This document shows positions 16,003-23,431 of a stretch of DNA of 42,779 bases, in pieces. This DNA comes from Lachnospiraceae bacterium (GTDB lineage: Bacteria; Bacillota; Clostridia; Lachnospirales; Lachnospiraceae). The first letter of the stretch is position 1. Each line of letters begins with the position of its first letter. The notes under the pieces are model-generated. The model was not told the DNA's origin. It searched no databases and worked only from the letters and a program-made list of their open reading frames with translations. The stretch spans positions 1 to 42,779 of the forward strand of contig SVDL01000009.1 in assembly GCA_015057835.1 (NCBI GenBank), given 5' to 3'. The translations under genes were made by a program, and so were the position numbers.

Positions 16003-17430
16003 ATGAAAGCGAAAAGAGTTGTCTTGTTCCTGTCAGCAATTGCAGTATTTTTTCTTGCTGTATGTTTCAGTTCCGTAAATGCGCACGCAGATGCGTATCC
16101 CGGGGAAGGAGTCTACACCATCTCCTCCGGCGTCGGTAATTTCATGATGCTGGATATCAAAGGAGGGTCCCGGGCAAGCCAGGCCAATGTCCAGATCTAC
16201 ACGGAGAACGGCACCGGAGCCCAGCAGTTCCGGCTGACGAAGTACGGCAACTACTATATCATCACAAATGTCCGCTCCGGAAAAGCCCTGGATGTAAAAT
16301 ATGCCTCCAAAAGCAATAAGGCAAATGTCTGGCAGTACAATGTCAACCACACCAAAGCGCAGCTGTGGCGTTTCGTAAATGCCGGCGGCGGCTATTATTA
16401 CATTATAAACGCAGGCTCCGGAAAAGCGCTGGATGTCGACTGCGCGAAAAATGCAAACGGCACCAATGTCCAGCAGTACACCGCGAATCAGACGAAAGCG
16501 CAGAAATGGCGCCTGCACAAGGTAACGGCGTCGGAAGGCGGCAAAACGCTGAACAACTCGCTGGCGGTAAAGAACCTGAAGGGAACCGCAGCCTATAATA
16601 ATAAGATCACACTTACCTGGAGCGCCGTCAAAGGCGCGAAGGGCTATGAGATCTACCGGAACGGCGTGAAAATAAAGACGCTGACAGCGTTGAAATTTAC
16701 GGATACCGGGCTCGGGAAGAATACCAATTATCAGTACAAAGTCCGCGCGTATACGGATAAGCAGTACGGGCCGTTCGCATTTGCCACACTGAAAACGATC
16801 TTCCGGAATCCCCGGATCCTGATGGTGGACAATCAGAGTTTCAATAAGCAGATCGCTGACAAATTCCGCGCTTACGGCTGCACGGTCACGACGGTGTACA
16901 GCAGTTCGAAGATCGATCCCTCCAAATATGACGCGGTCGTCATTCCGGGCGGCGGCGATGTGACGCCGTCGATGTACGGCGCGTCGAGGAGCGGTTACAC
17001 AGCAGACTGCGACCTCACGCGGGACAGGCTGCAGATCCAGGCGGTGAAAGCATTTATGAACGCCGGAAAGCCGGTCTTCGGCGTCTGCAGAGGGCAGCAG
17101 GTGATCAATGTCGCCCTCGGCGGAACGCTGAACCAGCATATCGGGAACGGACACAAAAAGAGCAGAACGGTGAAATTTAAGTCAGGATGCCTCCTCGCGA
17201 AACAGTACGGCGGCTCCCAGAGTTTCGTCCACGCACATCATCAGGCGGTGAGCAGGCTGGGTTCCGGGCTCGTCGCGGTCGCGTGGGATTCGTCGGACGG
17301 CACGATCGAAGCGATTGAGCATACTTCCAAACCGATCTACGGCGTACAGTTCCACCCGGAACGCACGTCGGCGGGGAATAAGGTCTATTCCGCCTGGACG
17401 AAGATCGTGCTTGAAAATATGGCGAAATAA
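16003..17430 (+). CDS. Secreted ricin-lectin/fibronectin-III/class I amidotransferase-like (peptidase C26) protein
   Basis: A signal peptide (1-30, cut near NAHADA) indicates secretion. Residues about 35-175 form a ricin-type beta-trefoil with three repeats (SGKALDV twice; QFRL, LWRF and KWRL as Q/x-W strands), expected to bind sugars. About 185-262 is a fibronectin type III domain (LTWSAVKGAKGYEIYRNG). About 270-475 is a class I glutamine amidotransferase-like domain of the gamma-glutamyl hydrolase (C26) type: VIPGGGDVTPSMYG, nucleophile Cys362 in GVCRGQQVINVALGG, and His451 and Glu453 in QFHPERT. It should cleave gamma-glutamyl amide bonds outside the cell, perhaps in peptidoglycan stem peptides or gamma-glutamyl compounds; this is inferred. 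It is monocistronic, with its own promoter and a strong terminator. Confidence 0.9.
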   Translation: MKAKRVVLFLSAIAVFFLAVCFSSVNAHADAYPGEGVYTISSGVGNFMMLDIKGGSRASQANVQIYTENGTGAQQFRLTKYGNYYIITNVRSGKALDVKYASKSNKANVWQYNVNHTKAQLWRFVNAGGGYYYIINAGSGKALDVDCAKNANGTNVQQYTANQTKAQKWRLHKVTASEGGKTLNNSLAVKNLKGTAAYNNKITLTWSAVKGAKGYEIYRNGVKIKTLTALKFTDTGLGKNTNYQYKVRAYTDKQYGPFAFATLKTIFRNPRILMVDNQSFNKQIADKFRAYGCTVTTVYSSSKIDPSKYDAVVIPGGGDVTPSMYGASRSGYTADCDLTRDRLQIQAVKAFMNAGKPVFGVCRGQQVINVALGGTLNQHIGNGHKKSRTVKFKSGCLLAKQYGGSQSFVHAHHQAVSRLGSGLVAVAWDSSDGTIEAIEHTSKPIYGVQFHPERTSAGNKVYSAWTKIVLENMAK

Positions 17431-17510
17431 GACCATCAACACAGTTGGATCACACAAAGCCTAAAAAAACACAAAATGCATGAGAAAGCAAAAACATAAG
17501 ATCACATAAA

Positions 17511-17552
17511 AAAACGGCCGCATCTTCGTTTGAGATGCGGCCGCTGTTTTTT
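17511..17552. terminator. Bidirectional Rho-independent terminator
   Basis: The stem CGGCCGCATCT (17515-17525) pairs with AGATGCGGCCG (17533-17543) around a 7-base loop, flanked by an A tract on the left and a T tract (17547-17552) on the right. It serves both convergent genes, ricin/C26 and esterase. Confidence 0.92.
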
Positions 17553-17575
17553 AGTCTGACTGACGATTTTATCCG

Positions 17576-18382
17576 TTATTTAATTCCGAAATACTGCAGT
17601 CCGCGCACCACCGCCGGATCCCAGAAATCCCAGTTGTGAATGCCCGGGCTCTCTTCATAGGTCAGGTCGATGCCCGGAAGGGCTTTCGCTGTCTCGGCAA
17701 ATTTCCGGTTCTGAAGCACAAGGAAATCATTGTCGCCGCAGAGCATGAGGAATTTCGGCTTCGGACCGGATTTTTCATTCAGCTTTTTCATGCATTCATA
17801 AAGATCATATTTTGATCCGTAGAAATTGTCCGCATTCCCGAAAATGGCCTCATGATTCTTCTCTCCGTCCGGATCGCCCAGCTCCGGACCGCCTCTCTCT
17901 TTTACAAAATCGGGATCCATTTTTTCAAACGGATCGATCAGCGAAGAGAGCGCGATCACGCCGCCGTAATTTTCCGGATAATTCATAGCGATATTGAGAG
18001 AACCGTAGCCGCCCATGGACAGACCGCCGATGAACGTCTCCTCCGGCTTGTCCGTGAGCGGGAAATAATTGTGAAGAATGATCGGCAGTTCTTCCGCAAG
18101 AAATGTCTGATAGCGGTGCGAGAGGACGCCGTCCACATAAAATGCCCGGTCGCCAAAAGGAAAAACACCCACGGTATCGGTCCCGCGCAGATACCACTCA
18201 ATGCGGCTGTCCTTCAGCCAGGACGTGTGGTCGCCGCAGTGGCCGTGCAGAAGATACAGTACTTTAAACTTGTGATCGCCGATGGGCGAAGCCCATTGCA
18301 TGCGCTGCTCCGGCAGGATCAGGAGCATCGTGGTGTCCATGTTGAGAGCGCGGGAGTAAACATTCAGGGTTGCGAGTGCCAT
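17576..18382 (-). CDS. Esterase D family alpha/beta hydrolase
   Basis: A 268-residue serine esterase of the esterase D/acetyl- or tributyrin-esterase group. The elbow GGLSMGGYGS carries nucleophile Ser122. Asp217 or Asp219 in LCGDNDFL and His249 in SPGIHNWDFWD complete the triad, and the oxyanion region is YLLHGHCGDHTSW. There is no signal peptide, so it acts in the cytosol, probably on short acyl esters or on acetylated or feruloylated sugar fragments. AAGGAGG lies close before the ATG. It is convergent with the ricin/C26 gene and divergent from the comB-like gene, with a dispersed repeat copy in its leader. Confidence 0.88.
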   Translation of the reverse strand: MALATLNVYSRALNMDTTMLLILPEQRMQWASPIGDHKFKVLYLLHGHCGDHTSWLKDSRIEWYLRGTDTVGVFPFGDRAFYVDGVLSHRYQTFLAEELPIILHNYFPLTDKPEETFIGGLSMGGYGSLNIAMNYPENYGGVIALSSLIDPFEKMDPDFVKERGGPELGDPDGEKNHEAIFGNADNFYGSKYDLYECMKKLNEKSGPKPKFLMLCGDNDFLVLQNRKFAETAKALPGIDLTYEESPGIHNWDFWDPAVVRGLQYFGIK

Positions 18383-18410
18383 AATTTACCTCCTTGAGCG
18401 AATGGGGAAC

Positions 18411-18436
18411 CAGTGGGGACGGTTCTCTCCGGCTCC
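18411..18436 (+). repeat. Dispersed palindromic repeat, copy 2
   Basis: Contains GGGGACGGTTCTCTCCGGCTCC, the family core, and lies in the 5' leader of the esterase gene between two divergent transcription units. Confidence 0.75.
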
Positions 18437-18499
18437 GAAAGCGCCTTACTCATTCTCTCTCGCTCACGCGTCGTCCCCCGGAGCCCATACTATAGTAAT

Positions 18500-18528
18500 T
18501 TGCTTTGCCGCTTTCGATAAGCTATAGT
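18500..18528 (+). promoter_or_regulatory. Sigma-A type promoter of the comB-like gene
   Basis: TTGCTT (18500-18505) and TATAGT (18523-18528) with an ideal 17-base spacer, 47 bases before the ATG at 18575. Confidence 0.6.
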
Positions 18529-18574
18529 TTATATTATCACAGAGTAATCCGCAGCACTATGAGGAGACAGCAGA

Positions 18575-19300
18575 ATGCGTAAAAAATATACCGGACAGAT
18601 CCACCATCTTCACCTGCTCGAAGGGGCAGAAAAGGCCGTCGGGCTCACCGTCATCATTGATGTGTTCCGGGCGTTTTCACTGGAGAGCTATCTGTACGCG
18701 ATGGGAGCGGAAGAGATCCGGCCGGTGGGAAGCATTGAGCAGGCATTTTCGCTGCATGAACAGTTTCCTGGGAGTGTTCTGATCGGGGAGAGAAAGGGCG
18801 TGAAGTGTGAAGGCTTTGATTACGGAAATTCCCCCTCCCAGGTCATCCCGGAAGCCGTTGCGGGGAAAGTGATCCTCCATACGACCAGCGCCGGCACGCA
18901 GGGAATTGTCGCCGCTGAAAATGCCGCCGAACTCCTGGCCGGCAGCTTCACGACAGCGCGCGCGATCGCCGATTATATTCTTGAAAAGGACCCCGTCGAA
19001 GTGTCCCTGGTGAGCATGGGAACAATGGGAACAAGAACAAATCCGGAGGACGAGCTGTGCGCGGAATATATACGCTGTCTGCTTCTCGGCGAAGAAATGC
19101 CGGATCTCGATGAAAAACTGCAGGCGATGCGGTATAACGGCGCAGAAAAATTTTTTGCTCCGGAAAACCAGAGCGTTTTTCCGGAGCAGGATTTCTGGAT
19201 GTGCATAAAGCACGATATATTTGATTTTGTTCTGCGGGTGGAGAAAGATCCGTTCGGATTCGTGACGAAGCGGGTTGTATTGCCCAAAGAGACTTTATAA
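18575..19300 (+). CDS. comB: 2-phosphosulfolactate phosphatase (ComB) family protein
   Basis: A 241-residue cytosolic protein of the ComB family (PF04029), which in methanogens removes phosphate from 2-phospho-3-sulfolactate in coenzyme M synthesis. Conserved motifs are VIIDVFRAFS (the VxDVxRA motif), LIGERKGVKCEGFDYGNSP, LHTTSAGTQGI and VSMGTMGTRTNPEDELCAEYI. No other sulfolactate gene is nearby, so in this bacterium the substrate may be another phosphorylated acid or sulfonate. GAGGAG is 8 bases before the ATG and it has its own promoter. Confidence 0.85.
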   Translation: MRKKYTGQIHHLHLLEGAEKAVGLTVIIDVFRAFSLESYLYAMGAEEIRPVGSIEQAFSLHEQFPGSVLIGERKGVKCEGFDYGNSPSQVIPEAVAGKVILHTTSAGTQGIVAAENAAELLAGSFTTARAIADYILEKDPVEVSLVSMGTMGTRTNPEDELCAEYIRCLLLGEEMPDLDEKLQAMRYNGAEKFFAPENQSVFPEQDFWMCIKHDIFDFVLRVEKDPFGFVTKRVVLPKETL

Positions 19301-19339
19301 AAACAACATAGTAAAATCCGCCAAGGTGCGGAATTGCTC

Positions 19340-19441
19340 TTACAGTCCTCCCAGATACGCCGCCTGCACCTGCGGATTGTCCGAGAGCTCTTCGCCGGTG
19401 CCGGCGCGCTCGGCGTCGATCTCCGGGTAGAGCTCTTTCAT
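19340..19441 (-). pseudogene. Remnant of a LivF-type ABC transporter ATPase gene (3' end)
   Basis: Read on the minus strand, this ends with a stop at 19340-19342 preceded by codons for GTGEELSDNPQVQAAYLGGL, which closely resembles the last residues of branched-chain amino-acid ABC ATPases (LivF). The preceding KELYPEIDAERAGT recalls the middle LFPRLKERR..AGT segment of LivF, so an internal deletion joining the two is possible. Further upstream the frame runs out of phase into the Bax inhibitor gene. There is no ribosome site, Walker A or signature motif, so it is a fossil rather than a gene. Confidence 0.45.
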
Positions 19442-19473
19442 TTTCTTATAAATGAACCAGACCTGCTTTGACC

Positions 19474-20379
19474 TTACTTTCTGTTTCTTCCGAGCAGGCG
19501 CAGAATGTACAGGAACAGATTGACAAAGTCGAGATACAGTTCCAGAGCGGAGAAGATGGATGCCTTCTTCAGCAGATCCGCATTGCCCTGATAATAGTAG
19601 TAGTTCTGTTTGATCTTGGCGGTGTCATACGCGGTGTACGCGAGGAAGATCGCGATGCCGATGTAGCAGACCATGGTGTTGAACGCGCCGAGGTTGAAGA
19701 TCATCGACAGAATGCCGAATACGATCAGGAAAATGAGGCCGCCGAACAGGTACGGACGGATGCTGCTCAGTTCCATCTTGAAGATCAGGCTTGCCGCCGC
19801 CATGCCGCCGAAGAAGAGTGCCGTCGCGCCGAAAGCGTAAATAAGCACGTCGAGATCGAACAGATAGAAGTACATGGAGAATGTCACGCCTGTCAGCGCC
19901 GCGTAGATCAGGAAGCAGACCGCCGCGCCGGTCGGTGAGATCTTGCGGATCCTCGCGCTCATGATAATGACGACGGCGAGTTCCGCGATCGTGACGCCGA
20001 CGAGGATCGCCGTGCCGCCCCGGTAGAGCATCTGGAAAGTCATGCCGCTTGATACCATGCCGAACGCGACGATAAATGTCAGAAGCAGTCCGCCGAACAT
20101 CCAGAGGAATGTCTTTCCGATATAGGTGCTGAGCGATTCGGCCGCCTGTGCCGCACCGAAGGCGCCGTTCTGCGCGAAGGGATCCATGTTCTGACTCTGA
20201 AAGCCGAATCCGTTCTGCATATTTCCGCCGTTCTGGAAGCCGTAGCCGTTCTGCTGGTAATTATTCTGCGGCTGCCAGCCGTAATTTCCGCCGTCCTGCT
20301 GCTGGAGGGAGCTGTTGTCCCATCCTGTGCCGAGATTGTTATTATTGTCTTCCGGTTTTGACCAAAGATCCTGTGCCAT
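19474..20379 (-). CDS. Bax inhibitor-1/YccA family membrane protein
   Basis: A 301-residue integral membrane protein. The N-terminal 80 residues are Gln/Asn/Gly-rich and disordered (GFQNGGNMQNGFGFQ), a common feature in clostridial members. They are followed by about seven membrane helices of the BI-1 family and a charged C-terminus. The conserved core AYTAYDTAKIKQ carries the aspartates linked to pH-dependent calcium leak in bacterial homologues such as BsYetJ. The start is ATG 20379 (AAGGGG upstream); an in-frame TTG two codons earlier is unlikely. It follows pepC on the same strand but is separated from it by a 30-bp palindrome and a possible promoter. Confidence 0.88.
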   Translation of the reverse strand: MAQDLWSKPEDNNNNLGTGWDNSSLQQQDGGNYGWQPQNNYQQNGYGFQNGGNMQNGFGFQSQNMDPFAQNGAFGAAQAAESLSTYIGKTFLWMFGGLLLTFIVAFGMVSSGMTFQMLYRGGTAILVGVTIAELAVVIIMSARIRKISPTGAAVCFLIYAALTGVTFSMYFYLFDLDVLIYAFGATALFFGGMAAASLIFKMELSSIRPYLFGGLIFLIVFGILSMIFNLGAFNTMVCYIGIAIFLAYTAYDTAKIKQNYYYYQGNADLLKKASIFSALELYLDFVNLFLYILRLLGRNRK

Positions 20380-20402
20380 AATCAAACCCCTTTTTTAAGA
20401 AT

Positions 20403-20430
20403 CTGCCGCCCTGATAGTTCTGAGCGGCAG
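20403..20430. other. Inverted repeat in the Bax inhibitor gene leader
   Basis: CTGCCGC (20403-20409) pairs with GCGGCAG (20424-20430). It lies within 25-50 bases of the start codon and would form a hairpin in the leader RNA. It is not followed by a T tract on the minus strand. Confidence 0.5.
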
Positions 20431-20461
20431 GTGATGTCATCGTGTTTCTTTTTCGTTTGCT

Positions 20462-20491
20462 TTTAAAAGGAAAAGTACTTTTCCTTTTAAA
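20462..20491. promoter_or_regulatory. Perfect 30-bp palindrome (operator or hairpin)
   Basis: The half-site TTTAAAAGGAAAAGT is followed immediately by its exact reverse complement, with no loop. On the minus strand a possible -10 (TATACT, 20496-20501) would place transcription start at the palindrome edge. It therefore looks like an operator of the Bax inhibitor gene, or a 5' hairpin, rather than a terminator of pepC. Confidence 0.55.
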
Positions 20492-20610
20492 GAATAGTAT
20501 ACATGGAAATTTGTTTTTTGTGTGAAGAATCCTGCGGATTTTTCATTCTTTTGGAGACGTCCGCGGGTTTCGCGGAAACGCCCGGGAAATCAGGTGCGGG
20601 CCGGAGAATC

Positions 20611-22053
20611 TCAGTCCGCCAGCGTCCCCATCGGATCCCACGGGAAGAAGTGCAGCGGCTCGCTGCCGAGGGCTTCTGTCTGCTTCTCACTCAGGTATTT
20701 GCGGTGAACGGAAGCCTGGTAGACGAAATTGTCGAACCACTCGTCATCCATGATGTAATAACCCTTGTCGCCGTGCTCGTCGCTCCAGCTGTTCTCGATC
20801 TTCCATTTGACAGGGGAGCCGTTTTCGTCGAGGCTCACGCCGGTGACGCACATCGCGTGGTTCATGGCGCTCTCGCGGTTGTTCAGCCGCTCTTCTTTTG
20901 TCATGCCGAATTTCATGCCGAAGGTGCCGTCATAGTCGAAGCATCCGCGGCTCCAGATCCCGAGATCGCGCTCGCCGCTGTGGCCGACGTCGGAGCCGAA
21001 CCAGACGATCTCGCCGTCCTTCAGCTGGGCGATGATCAGGGATTTCAGCTCGTCCATCGGGACGTTGAGGTAGTGCACCGGACGGCCTTCGGCGACATTG
21101 CCGAGGTAATCAATGGTGATCGTCTGATAGAACGGTTTGTCCTCGGTCGGGGAGTTGACGACGGAGACAAAGTCATTTTCAAGATCCCATCCGACGTATT
21201 TGTCGTAAAATTCCTTCGCTGTCAGATTCCGGTCAATGTGATAGTTCTTATCCTTGTCGCGGTACTCGAAATCGAAGGTCTTCGGCGGTTCGCCGAAGCA
21301 CATGCTGAAAATGCGGTAGAGCTCATCGAGGGCATTTTCCTTGATCGCGCGGAGCTTTTCTTCCGTCTGCGCGGACATGGGAGCCGGTTCGCCGGCCCAT
21401 GTGCGGGCGGGGACAGTGCCTTGCGCGGCAGCGGTTTCATTTTCAGAAGTGCAGCCGGCGGTCTCATTTTCCCAATATGCGGCGCGGATGCGGGCAGCCG
21501 TCTGGCGGAGCTTCGTGTTCACGAGGCGGTTCATCTGGCGCGTGTTGCTGCTCTGGAAGGTCTCCTCCATGGCGGCTTTCGGAATGACGCTGTATTTTTT
21601 CACCAGGTTGACGAACATATCCCACTGGCCTCCGTCCGCGATGCCGGTCTCCTCGATGAAACTGAGAAGGCGGTCGTCCGAGGGACGGTCCGCAAGGGCG
21701 ATGACGCTCTCAAGGAAATAGTTGGCTTTTTCGAGTTTGTCCCAGAAGGCCATGTAGTTCTGGGAGAGCTCAAACTGAGGAATATTGCATTTCTTCGCGA
21801 TCTGTTCGCGGAGCGTGTTGAGCGCCGCGAAGATCCAGCAGCGGCCGCTGGCCTTCTGGTTGGTGACTTTCATCGTCGGAATGTCGACGGAGAAAGTGAA
21901 CTGAACGTCCTTCCGGGCTGCCGGACGGAAGGAGATATCATTGACGGCCGTCTTGTAGAGCGCGTTGGTGACGGCTCTGCAGAGCGGATTGCCGCTGTAG
22001 GAATCGTGGAATGCGGAGAGTTCATTTTCGGAAATGTCTTTGAAATAGGTCAT
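20611..22053 (-). CDS. pepC: Aminopeptidase C (bleomycin hydrolase family, C1B)
   Basis: A cytosolic cysteine aminopeptidase, usually a hexamer with its active sites inside a chamber. The catalytic residues are Cys72 (NQKASGRCWIFAALN), the His in ESAMNHAMCVTGV and the Asn in KIENSWSD. At 480 residues it is somewhat longer than typical PepC (about 440-450) because of a low-complexity insertion around residues 205-235, rich in Ala/Glu/Thr/Pro. The C-terminal MGTLAD end is compatible with the family, whose C-terminus reaches into the active site. CAGGAGGA precedes the ATG at 22053. It contributes to peptide use together with PepT in this window. Confidence 0.93.
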   Translation of the reverse strand: MTYFKDISENELSAFHDSYSGNPLCRAVTNALYKTAVNDISFRPAARKDVQFTFSVDIPTMKVTNQKASGRCWIFAALNTLREQIAKKCNIPQFELSQNYMAFWDKLEKANYFLESVIALADRPSDDRLLSFIEETGIADGGQWDMFVNLVKKYSVIPKAAMEETFQSSNTRQMNRLVNTKLRQTAARIRAAYWENETAGCTSENETAAAQGTVPARTWAGEPAPMSAQTEEKLRAIKENALDELYRIFSMCFGEPPKTFDFEYRDKDKNYHIDRNLTAKEFYDKYVGWDLENDFVSVVNSPTEDKPFYQTITIDYLGNVAEGRPVHYLNVPMDELKSLIIAQLKDGEIVWFGSDVGHSGERDLGIWSRGCFDYDGTFGMKFGMTKEERLNNRESAMNHAMCVTGVSLDENGSPVKWKIENSWSDEHGDKGYYIMDDEWFDNFVYQASVHRKYLSEKQTEALGSEPLHFFPWDPMGTLAD

Positions 22054-22225
22054 GGAGTCCTCCTGATGGTATATTGCCGCGGAAATGCCATTTTGGGGCT
22101 TTAAAGCGGTGCGTTGATTATAACACGTTTCCCTGAAAAGAGCATCCGGATATTTCGGGATATCGTGTTAAGTGAGGCGGTCGGGCCGGCTGGTCCCTGA
22201 CTGGAAAACGGGACGAGACCCGTGC

Positions 22226-22280
22226 CGGTCTGTGTCGGTTTGTGTCGCTCTGCATCGGTCTGTGCATAGGTCTGTGAGTC
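22226..22280. repeat. 10-12 bp direct repeats upstream of the HTH-Uma2 gene
   Basis: About five units of the type CGGTCTGTGT follow one another, roughly one per helical turn, in the 356-base gap between pepC and the HTH-Uma2 gene and about 55 bases before the -35 of the latter. Stacked protein binding is possible. Nothing else is seen in the gap apart from the promoter. Confidence 0.6.
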
Positions 22281-22334
22281 GATAGAAACGGATAGATAAA
22301 TATTCTGAAACGGCTTTAAAAAGGGTTCAACGGC

Positions 22335-22362
22335 TTGACAACGGCTCCGTACATGGTAGAAT
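22335..22362 (+). promoter_or_regulatory. Sigma-A type promoter of the HTH-Uma2 gene
   Basis: A perfect -35 TTGACA (22335-22340), 16-base spacer, -10 TAGAAT (22357-22362). It is 48 bases before the ATG at 22410. Confidence 0.75.
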
Positions 22363-22409
22363 AGAGTGTGCTGTCGGAAGATGCAAAAAAGAGCGGCGGA
22401 GGACAGAAC

Positions 22410-23267
22410 ATGACTCTTGAAGAAATGAAGAAAAGAAAGCAGGAGCTGGGATATTCCAATGAGCAGCTTGCAATGCTGTCCGGCGTGCCTCTCGGAACTT
22501 TGCAGAAGCTGTTTGGCGGCGCAACAAAACATCCGCGTTATGCCACGCTGCAGGCCCTCGAGAAAGCTCTTTCCGGTGCACCATATGATTCTTCTTATGG
22601 GAGTTATGCCGGAGGCGGCGGCAGGGGATATGCCGGCGTCGGGGAGAGCAGCGTCCAATACAATAAAAAAACGGAAAAAAGGCAGGGAGAGTATACCCTG
22701 GAAGACTACTATGCTCTGCCGGACGACGAGAGAATGGAACTGATCGACGGCAGACTGTATAAAATGGAAGCACCTTCCGTTGTGCATCAGATCGTTTCTT
22801 TGGAGATCGCGGCACAGATTCATGGCTGCATCAAAAAACATAAAATGCCCTGCCGTGTGCTTACGGCGCCGTGCGATGTACAGCTCGACCGGGACCGGAA
22901 AACCATGCTGCAGCCGGATATCATGGTCATATGTGATCAGACGGTCATAAAAAGCAGGGCGGTATTTGGCGCGCCGGATCTGATCATGGAAATCCTTTCT
23001 CCTGCCACACGGAAAAAGGACATGACTGTAAAATACACAAAATATGTTTCCGCCGGCGTGAAGGAGTACTGGCTGATCGATCCGGATCGCGAGGAAGTGA
23101 TGGTTTATCTTATGGAGGGAGAAGGTTTGCGTTTCCCTTCGGTGTTCAAAGGAAATGCCGTCATTCCGGTCTCTGTTTCCGGAGGAAAATGCAGCATCGA
23201 TTTCGGGGAGATCTGGGAAGAACTGCGCGCGACGGATATTCCGCAGGAAGATACCCTTCCCGGCTGA
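22410..23267 (+). CDS. HTH domain fused to Uma2-family (DUF820) PD-(D/E)XK nuclease-like domain
   Basis: The start is ATG 22410, with GGAGG 8 bases upstream; the GTG at 22368 would include the ribosome site. Residues about 4-56 look like a Cro/CI-type helix-turn-helix (LGYSNEQLAMLSGVPLGTLQKLFGG). A Gly/Tyr/Ser linker follows (about 58-90), then the Uma2 domain (about 95-260) with Asp170 (LQPDIMVICD), Glu194 (DLIMEILSPATRKKD) and the downstream Lys/Tyr segment (VKYTKYVSAGVKEYWLIDP), the expected nuclease core. Uma2 proteins are abundant in cyanobacteria and present in some Bacillota; their role is unresolved. The fused HTH suggests site-directed binding or autoregulation at the repeats upstream. 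285 residues. Confidence 0.82.
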   Translation: MTLEEMKKRKQELGYSNEQLAMLSGVPLGTLQKLFGGATKHPRYATLQALEKALSGAPYDSSYGSYAGGGGRGYAGVGESSVQYNKKTEKRQGEYTLEDYYALPDDERMELIDGRLYKMEAPSVVHQIVSLEIAAQIHGCIKKHKMPCRVLTAPCDVQLDRDRKTMLQPDIMVICDQTVIKSRAVFGAPDLIMEILSPATRKKDMTVKYTKYVSAGVKEYWLIDPDREEVMVYLMEGEGLRFPSVFKGNAVIPVSVSGGKCSIDFGEIWEELRATDIPQEDTLPG

Positions 23268-23312
23268 CGGAGCAACGAAGTATGAAAGGCGTTTTCCTTT
23301 CGGAAGCGGAGG

Positions 23313-23341
23313 TTGAGGATTCGGTTTGAGAATGGTATGAT
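23313..23341 (+). promoter_or_regulatory. Sigma-A type promoter of tex
   Basis: TTGAGG (23313-23318) and TATGAT (23336-23341) separated by 17 bases, 91 bases before the tex start codon. Confidence 0.6.
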
Positions 23342-23431
23342 AGGAACCGCTCTGTGAAAACGGCAGTCCGATGACCGACCGGTTTCATCATCGCTTCAAG
23401 CGGAAGATATTTTGAAAGGCAAAAATAATTA

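Noticed and set aside
20503..22104. 533-codon ORF opposite pepC
   Set aside because: PepC on the other strand has all catalytic motifs and a good ribosome site. The opposite frame is a GC-bias shadow with no recognisable domain.
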